Source of the DNA: Schoenoplectus triqueter
Lineage: Eukaryota > Streptophyta > Magnoliopsida > Poales > Cyperaceae
NCBI GenBank assembly: GCA_964058805.1
Contig: CAXKVV010002169.1
Span: forward strand, 248,001-312,000
DNA: 64,000 bases
Reading direction: 5' to 3'
In this document: positions 58,988-64,000 of the stretch, piece by piece
How positions within the stretch are numbered: position 1 is the first letter of the stretch
How the letters are laid out: each line of letters starts with the position of its first letter
The notes under the pieces: generated by a model
Told to the model about the DNA's origin: nothing
Seen by the model: the letters and a program-made list of their open reading frames with translations, nothing else
Database searches by the model: none
Program-made: the position numbers and the translations under genes

Positions 58988-60722
58988 ACTGCACTTTTCA
59001 TTTATTCTTTTCTCCTTTTCTTTTACTATACTTGATATAGGATGCCTTGACACTTATCATTTTGATCTCTTTGTTGTGGATGATGCTTGCCTTTATTGTT
59101 ATCCTTTCGTCACTTCCTCTGCAGCGCGAGGAAGTATTTTATCTCATGCTGTGCACCCCCAATCTTATTTGTAAAAGCGCCCGATTACAACTGCTTCATT
59201 CCTTCGCAGCGTCTATACATAATAGAAGAAAAATTTTACAACATCCTATTACATTCATCCTATACATGTTTCTCTTTATTGCAATACAGAACTCAAGTAA
59301 CCGTGGTATTTTACGGATACCGAACCTGTCTGAATTGACCTCTAGGCCGGGTACAGAATAAACTCGTTTATCCCTTTATTACTGATGGATAAACTTACCA
59401 GTATCAATTGGATTATGGATGCAATTGATAACACCATTTTGTGGATGCTCCTTGTATATTTAATTGACATTTATTTTGTGAAAGCTCACCCACTCTCCCC
59501 TCATTTGTGCACCGTTGCGTGCGGAAGTGGAAACTCACATTCACTCATCTCCACTCAATTTGTTTTGTGGGGGTACTACCCTCAAACATCCATCACGCAT
59601 CCCTGCGAGACAGGCTTTCATCGGGTAGGTTCGCTCTCCATAACCTAAGTTACTTCTTTAAGCGAGTTACTTTATTTGACACTGAATGTCGGGCAAAAGC
59701 ATAAACCCTTAGTCTGACCCCTCCATGATCTATTTTGGGATTAGAAACAGACCACCTCCTTGGACGTGTGGTACTTTTGCGGATGAATGTACCCAACCTG
59801 GTTTTTTATATTTTTGCCACCCTCAAACATCCATCACGCATCCCTGCGAGACAGGCTTTCATCGGGTAGGTCCGCTCTCCATGACCTGAGTCACTTCTTT
59901 AAGCGAGTCGCTTTGTTTAACATGAAATATCGGGTAAAAGCGTAAACCCTTGATCTGACCCCTCCATGATGCGCCGTGGGATTATGACATATCATTTCTT
60001 CGGGCGTGTGGTGCTTTTACGGATGAATGCACCCAACCTGGCTTTGTATAACACACATGGTGTCGGGGACAAAGGTGGCAACCCCTTATTGAAAAAGATT
60101 TTATTATTATTATATTTATTTATTTTTTATTGATGAGTAAGAAAAATAGGTTTTTATTGTTTTACTTATATATCCTTTTATTTTATTAGAAGAAGGCAGA
60201 TTTTTGGTTATTAGTGATACATGTTACTAATAGTACGAGAGTTATTTATTTATATGCCCTCGGAAGCGACTATTTACTAGCCACCAATTTGCTCGACCTA
60301 TCCCTTGGCTTGCGCCGTGGGCGACCAATATGAGCAACTTTCGTCATTGGGTAACAGATAGTTTGAGGGACAAACTGCAAACCCTGCCCATTTTTGTGTT
60401 TATTCTGTATCAAATGGACAAACCCAGTGGTATTTGTATTGTGAGCCCAAACACCAAAGCTCTCGCCTTACATTCTCGCGTGGTTTTGGCATTGAATTCT
60501 CTTATTCTATATTTTTTATTTTGTTGTAGGGCTAGATGTGTTTGTGTGGTTTTGGATTTTTGGATGCACTCTATTTACAAATGCAAAAGTAGGGTTTTTG
60601 GGATTTTATGCAAAAGTGGAGGTTAGACATGGGTTTGTGTTTCGTGTATGTGTGTGTAAACGAACACTTATTCCCTCCTTATTTATTTACAATAGATACT
60701 ACTTGGTCGGCCCCGCTCTGGG
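58988..60722. other. Spacer between antisense gene and pol
   Basis: Non-coding region into which both genes' 3' ends converge. It holds the 241-bp tandem duplication (59578-60058). No credible ORF. Confidence 0.55.
59578..60058. repeat. Tandem duplication of about 241 bp
   Basis: 59578-59818 and 59819-60058 both begin ACCCTCAAACATCCATCACG and share GACAGGCTTTCATCGGGTAG, CTGACCCCTCCATGAT and ACCCAACCTGG. Confidence 0.88.
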
Positions 60723-63700
60723 CTATGTGTAGTACTTCTTCAGATATCGCCCGTTAATCGGTGGCATGGGCCTTTCACCTTCATGGTCTATGAGTTGGTA
60801 TGCGCCGCCCTCGTATACCTTCTCAATTACATATGGCCCTTCCCAGTTCGGAGAGAATTTTGGGCCGATGTGCCGGCCAATGATCGGCCTCTTAAGGACA
60901 AGAACAAGCTCCCCTTGTTGAAATGCCCTGACTCGCGCCATTTTGTCATATGCCCTTGCCATTTTTGCCTGATATATCTCAAGATTCTGCTGGGCTATCA
61001 ATCTCTTCTCGTCCATGGCATCCAACTCGTCCAATCTAAGTTGTTGGCATTCATCCATGGTCATGTCATTTTGCATAGCCACCCGCAATGACGGTAATTC
61101 CACCTCAAGAGGGAGAACGGCTTCAACCCCAAAAGCCAGAGAATACGGGGTAGCTTGCGTAGGCGTTCGGTACGTGGTCCGATAAGCCCATAATGCCTCC
61201 TGTAGACGATTATCCCAGTCTCGTTGGTTGCCGTCCACGGTCTTCTTCATGATATTTATTAGGGTTTTATTAAAGGCTTCGGCCAGGCCGTTGGATCTCG
61301 GGTTGTAAATGGACGAGAATCTCCAGTCAATATTAAATTGCTCCGCTAGGGCATAGACTTTAGAGCTCTTGAAGGCCGTCCCATTATCAGATATTATTCG
61401 TTGTGGGGTGCCGAATCGGTAGAGGATGTGCGTCTTGAAGAACTTAACCACATCGGATGCTTTAACTTCTTTAAGTGGAACGGCTTCGGCCCATTTTGTA
61501 AAATAATCTGTCGCCGCTAGGATGAACCGGTGACCTCTCGACGTAGGGGGATCTATGGGCCCTACTATGTCTGTGCCCCACATATTAAATGGCCAGGATG
61601 CTACCGTGGGGTGCAACGGGTTTGGCGCTTGATGTATAAAAGGGCCATGTATCTGGCACATGCGGCACTTCCTTGCGTGCTCTTCACAATCAGCCACCAT
61701 TGTGGGCCAATAATACCCCATCCGTTTGATCTTTAACTTCATTTTTGGCCCAGACTGATGCGCTCCACACAGTCCAGAATGAACTTCTTTCATAACCTGC
61801 TCGGCTTCAGGCCCTGATACACATCTCAGCCATAACTGATCATAAGACCTACGGTATAGCGTATTGCCCACATACGCGTATCGTAGTACCCGCTTTCTTA
61901 GTTGATCAGCGATTCTTTTGTCCTTGGGGAGGGTGCCATGCCGGAAATATTCAATGAACGGCTGTCTCCAATCATCATCTTCTTCAGTTATCATTGTTTC
62001 TTGGCATTCTATCTTTTCCAGCCCAGTATTTTTATTATCTGCATCATCTGTTGTTCGACACAATGATAATGGCCTCCTATTGCGGACGATGATGTGGATT
62101 TCCGGCTCCGTTGGTTCACCCAGCTCCTTGGCGAGTTTGGCCAACGCATCTGCTTCACCATTCACAGCCCTCGTGACCTTCTCAATGGACACATACGGGA
62201 TTTTCTTCATTAGTTCCATGGCCTTTTGGTGATATTGTATTAGTTCCGGCTTTAGGACCTTGTATTCGCCAATTATTTGATTTATTATCAACTGTGAATC
62301 CCCAAAGATGCGCACAGCTTTGATTTCTAGCTCCAGTGATAGCTCTAGTCCGGCGATAAGCGCTTCATACTCTGCTTCATTATTTGTACATGGTTCGGTT
62401 AAAGCCAGAGAATGTCGTATTATCCCGCCTTCCGGGGTCACGAAGACTAGTCCTGCGCTAGCTCGCACAGTTGGGACTCCCGGGCCCGCGATCGGCTTGA
62501 TTGAAGAAGCACCATCAAAGTACAACTCCCATATAGGGTTTCCTTCTTCAACATGTAGAGTTTCCTCGTCGGGAAAGTCACATTTTAATGGGGAGTCATC
62601 TTGAATCGGGTGTACAGCCAAGAAATCTGCTAGCGCCTGCCCCTTTATCGCCTTTTGCGGTGTATAGGTGATATCGAACTCGGTAAGAATGATAGCCCAC
62701 TTGGCCAGCCTCCCCGTCAGCATTGGCCGAGTCATCAGATATTTAAGAGGATCTACCTTGGATATTAAAATGATTTTATGGGCTAGCATGTAGTGCCTCA
62801 ATTTCTTTACCGCGAAGATTAGGGCTAAACAATGCTTCTCAATCGGTGAATACCCGTGTTCTGCCCCTACCATCATGCGACTTAAGTAATATAGCGCATT
62901 TTGATTATCATCCTGGTTTTCTTGTGCCAACAGAGCTCCCAAGGATCCATCCAGGGCGGTTGTATATAGAATGAGTTCCTTCCCGGGTATGGGCGCTGCC
63001 AATACTGGAGGGTTGAGTAGATATGCCTTGATTTCTTCAAAGGCTCGCTGGCACTCACCATCCCACTTAAACGGGATATTCTTCTTAGTCAGCCGGGTGA
63101 AGGGTTGGATTTTACCCGATAGATTGGCTATGAACCGCCTAATGTACGCCAATTGTCCTTGCAAAGATCGCAATTGCTTTAGATTCTTCGGCGGGGATAG
63201 TTCAGTGATTGCTTTGATCTTGCCCGGGTCTATCTCAATTCCCCTATGGCGTACCACAAACCCCAGAAATTTACCAGATGATACCATGAATGCGCATTTC
63301 AACGGGTTTAATTTGAGCGCATGTTCTCTCAGGCGGTTGAAAACGACCTCAAGATATTGGAGGTGTTCTTCATATGATATGGCTTTGATGACCAGATCGT
63401 CCACATAGCACTCCACTATCTTGTGAATCAGATCGTCGAATATCTTCGTCATCGCCCGTTGATAGGTGGCACCCGCATTTTTGAGCCCAAACGGCATGAC
63501 TTTGTAACAATATATGCCAATCGGCGTGCGGAAAACCGTATGCCTCTCATCTTCTGGCGCCATTTTAATTTGATTATAGCCCGCATAACCGTCCATGAAG
63601 GAGAAGACTTCATAGGAGGATGTATGGTCAATTATGATTTCGGTTACTGGGAGCGGGAAATCATCTTTAGGGCACGCCTTGTTTAAGTCCCGAAAATCCA

Positions 63701-64000
63701 CACAAATGCGGATCTGCCCATTTTTCTTTTTAACCGGGACAATGCTAGCCACCCATTCCGGCGTCTCTTCTTCCCGTATGAAGCCTGCGTCGATGAGTTT
63801 CTTTGTTTCCTCCACGACCTTTTCTTCAAGTTCTATTCTCATTCGTCTCGGCGCTTGTTTAATCGGCTTGAAGGTTGGATCAATTTTTAAGTAATGGACC
63901 GCTACGTTGGGATCTAATCCAGGCATTTCTTTATAACTCCAAGCGAAGCAGTCCATGTAGTTTTTAAGGAATGTCTTCAACCTGTCAGCCACCTCTTCTG
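60723..64000 (-). CDS. Ty3/gypsy pol polyprotein, Tat lineage (partial)
   Basis: Open from the window edge for about 1,091 codons to a TAG at 60723. In order (counted from the codon at 63992): reverse transcriptase (VDFRDLNKACPKDDFPLP at about 98-115, YVDD at 196-199), RNase H (about 330-460), a second archaeal-type RNase H (YFDGASS onward, about 525-655), and integrase (HSGLCGAH / CRMCQ zinc-binding HHCC, then WGTDIVGP, IISDNGTAF and NGLAEAF carrying the D,D,E residues). The C-terminus has a GPKFSPNWEGPYVI module and no chromodomain. It copies the element's RNA and inserts the cDNA into nuclear DNA. The double RNase H assigns it to the Tat clade. No stop or frameshift is seen, so this part of pol looks competent. 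Gag and protease lie beyond the edge. Confidence 0.9.
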   Translation of the reverse strand, partial: EEVADRLKTFLKNYMDCFAWSYKEMPGLDPNVAVHYLKIDPTFKPIKQAPRRMRIELEEKVVEETKKLIDAGFIREEETPEWVASIVPVKKKNGQIRICVDFRDLNKACPKDDFPLPVTEIIIDHTSSYEVFSFMDGYAGYNQIKMAPEDERHTVFRTPIGIYCYKVMPFGLKNAGATYQRAMTKIFDDLIHKIVECYVDDLVIKAISYEEHLQYLEVVFNRLREHALKLNPLKCAFMVSSGKFLGFVVRHRGIEIDPGKIKAITELSPPKNLKQLRSLQGQLAYIRRFIANLSGKIQPFTRLTKKNIPFKWDGECQRAFEEIKAYLLNPPVLAAPIPGKELILYTTALDGSLGALLAQENQDDNQNALYYLSRMMVGAEHGYSPIEKHCLALIFAVKKLRHYMLAHKIILISKVDPLKYLMTRPMLTGRLAKWAIILTEFDITYTPQKAIKGQALADFLAVHPIQDDSPLKCDFPDEETLHVEEGNPIWELYFDGASSIKPIAGPGVPTVRASAGLVFVTPEGGIIRHSLALTEPCTNNEAEYEALIAGLELSLELEIKAVRIFGDSQLIINQIIGEYKVLKPELIQYHQKAMELMKKIPYVSIEKVTRAVNGEADALAKLAKELGEPTEPEIHIIVRNRRPLSLCRTTDDADNKNTGLEKIECQETMITEEDDDWRQPFIEYFRHGTLPKDKRIADQLRKRVLRYAYVGNTLYRRSYDQLWLRCVSGPEAEQVMKEVHSGLCGAHQSGPKMKLKIKRMGYYWPTMVADCEEHARKCRMCQIHGPFIHQAPNPLHPTVASWPFNMWGTDIVGPIDPPTSRGHRFILAATDYFTKWAEAVPLKEVKASDVVKFFKTHILYRFGTPQRIISDNGTAFKSSKVYALAEQFNIDWRFSSIYNPRSNGLAEAFNKTLINIMKKTVDGNQRDWDNRLQEALWAYRTTYRTPTQATPYSLAFGVEAVLPLEVELPSLRVAMQNDMTMDECQQLRLDELDAMDEKRLIAQQNLEIYQAKMARAYDKMARVRAFQQGELVLVLKRPIIGRHIGPKFSPNWEGPYVIEKVYEGGAYQLIDHEGERPMPPINGRYLKKYYT

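Larger units (their letters stand above)
49200..64000 (-). mobile_element. Tat-lineage Ty3/gypsy retrotransposon, 3' two-thirds
   Basis: Read on the minus strand: pol (enters at the window edge, ends 60723), a spacer (60722-58988), an oppositely oriented accessory gene (55283-58987), and a long 3' LTR from 55285 down to about 49.2 kb. Gag, protease and the 5' LTR lie outside. A second, archaeal-type RNase H after the first RNase H, and an antisense ORF between pol and the 3' LTR, are both known in the Tat clade (for example Grande-type elements). The LTR starts TGTTTACCC on the minus strand. Its far edge is approximate. Confidence 0.75.

Noticed and set aside
60783..63894. Plus-strand ORFs opposite pol
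   Set aside because: Shadows of the retrotransposon pol frame.
60723..64000. Endogenous plant pararetrovirus
   Set aside because: Integrase and a second RNase H are present, with an LTR nearby. This is a Ty3/gypsy retrotransposon, not a caulimovirid.

Overview
The window is nuclear DNA of a flowering plant. It is AT-rich and dominated by nested mobile elements, with one clear host gene. The genes have GT-AG introns and plant-specific families are present: a CC-NB-LRR immune receptor, a Ptta/En/Spm (CACTA) protein, a RICESLEEPER-type hAT transposase, a Tat-lineage Ty3/gypsy polymerase and a plant mobile domain protein. I recognised no rRNA, tRNA, CRISPR array or prokaryotic gene. The species cannot be fixed from the sequence. 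Only a CC-type NLR is present, which fits but does not prove a monocot.

Layout. 1-5246: 3' part of a CACTA DNA transposon with an intact eight-exon gene, a dense subterminal repeat field and a terminal CTAGTAGTG end. 5.2-8.1 kb: repeat-rich intergenic DNA. About 8.1-18.3 kb: a solo long LTR of a Tat-type retrotransposon, split by a 4,992-bp Tekay/Del-like solo LTR (11114-16105, 5-bp target duplication CCAGC). 18.3-29.2 kb: intergenic DNA with four MITEs or small hAT derivatives, microsatellites, a tandem duplication and copies of segments also seen near 7-8 kb. 29184-36626: a complete hAT element (7.4 kb, TIRs, perfect 8-bp duplication ATCTTTCT) with an apparently intact three-exon transposase on the minus strand. 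It lies in the loop of a perfect 30-bp inverted repeat. 38116-41904 (minus): an intact single-exon NLR gene. A 649-bp hAT-like MITE sits about 0.6 kb upstream of its start codon. 43.2-49.2 kb: degenerate DNA with exon-like pieces of unrelated host genes (RH7-type DEAD-box helicase, AAA ATPase) in one orientation. About 49.2-64 kb: a Tat-lineage retrotransposon on the minus strand. It comprises a long 3' LTR, an oppositely transcribed six-exon plant mobile domain gene with one in-frame stop, a spacer, and a pol ORF running off the right edge.

The window is therefore an NLR locus embedded in layered transposons. Several elements look recent or coding-competent: hAT, the CACTA gene and Tat pol. 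Others are decayed or solo LTRs. The points most worth checking are the hAT in a hairpin loop, the antisense plant mobile domain gene, and the duplicated promoter and repeat arrays inside the Tat LTR.
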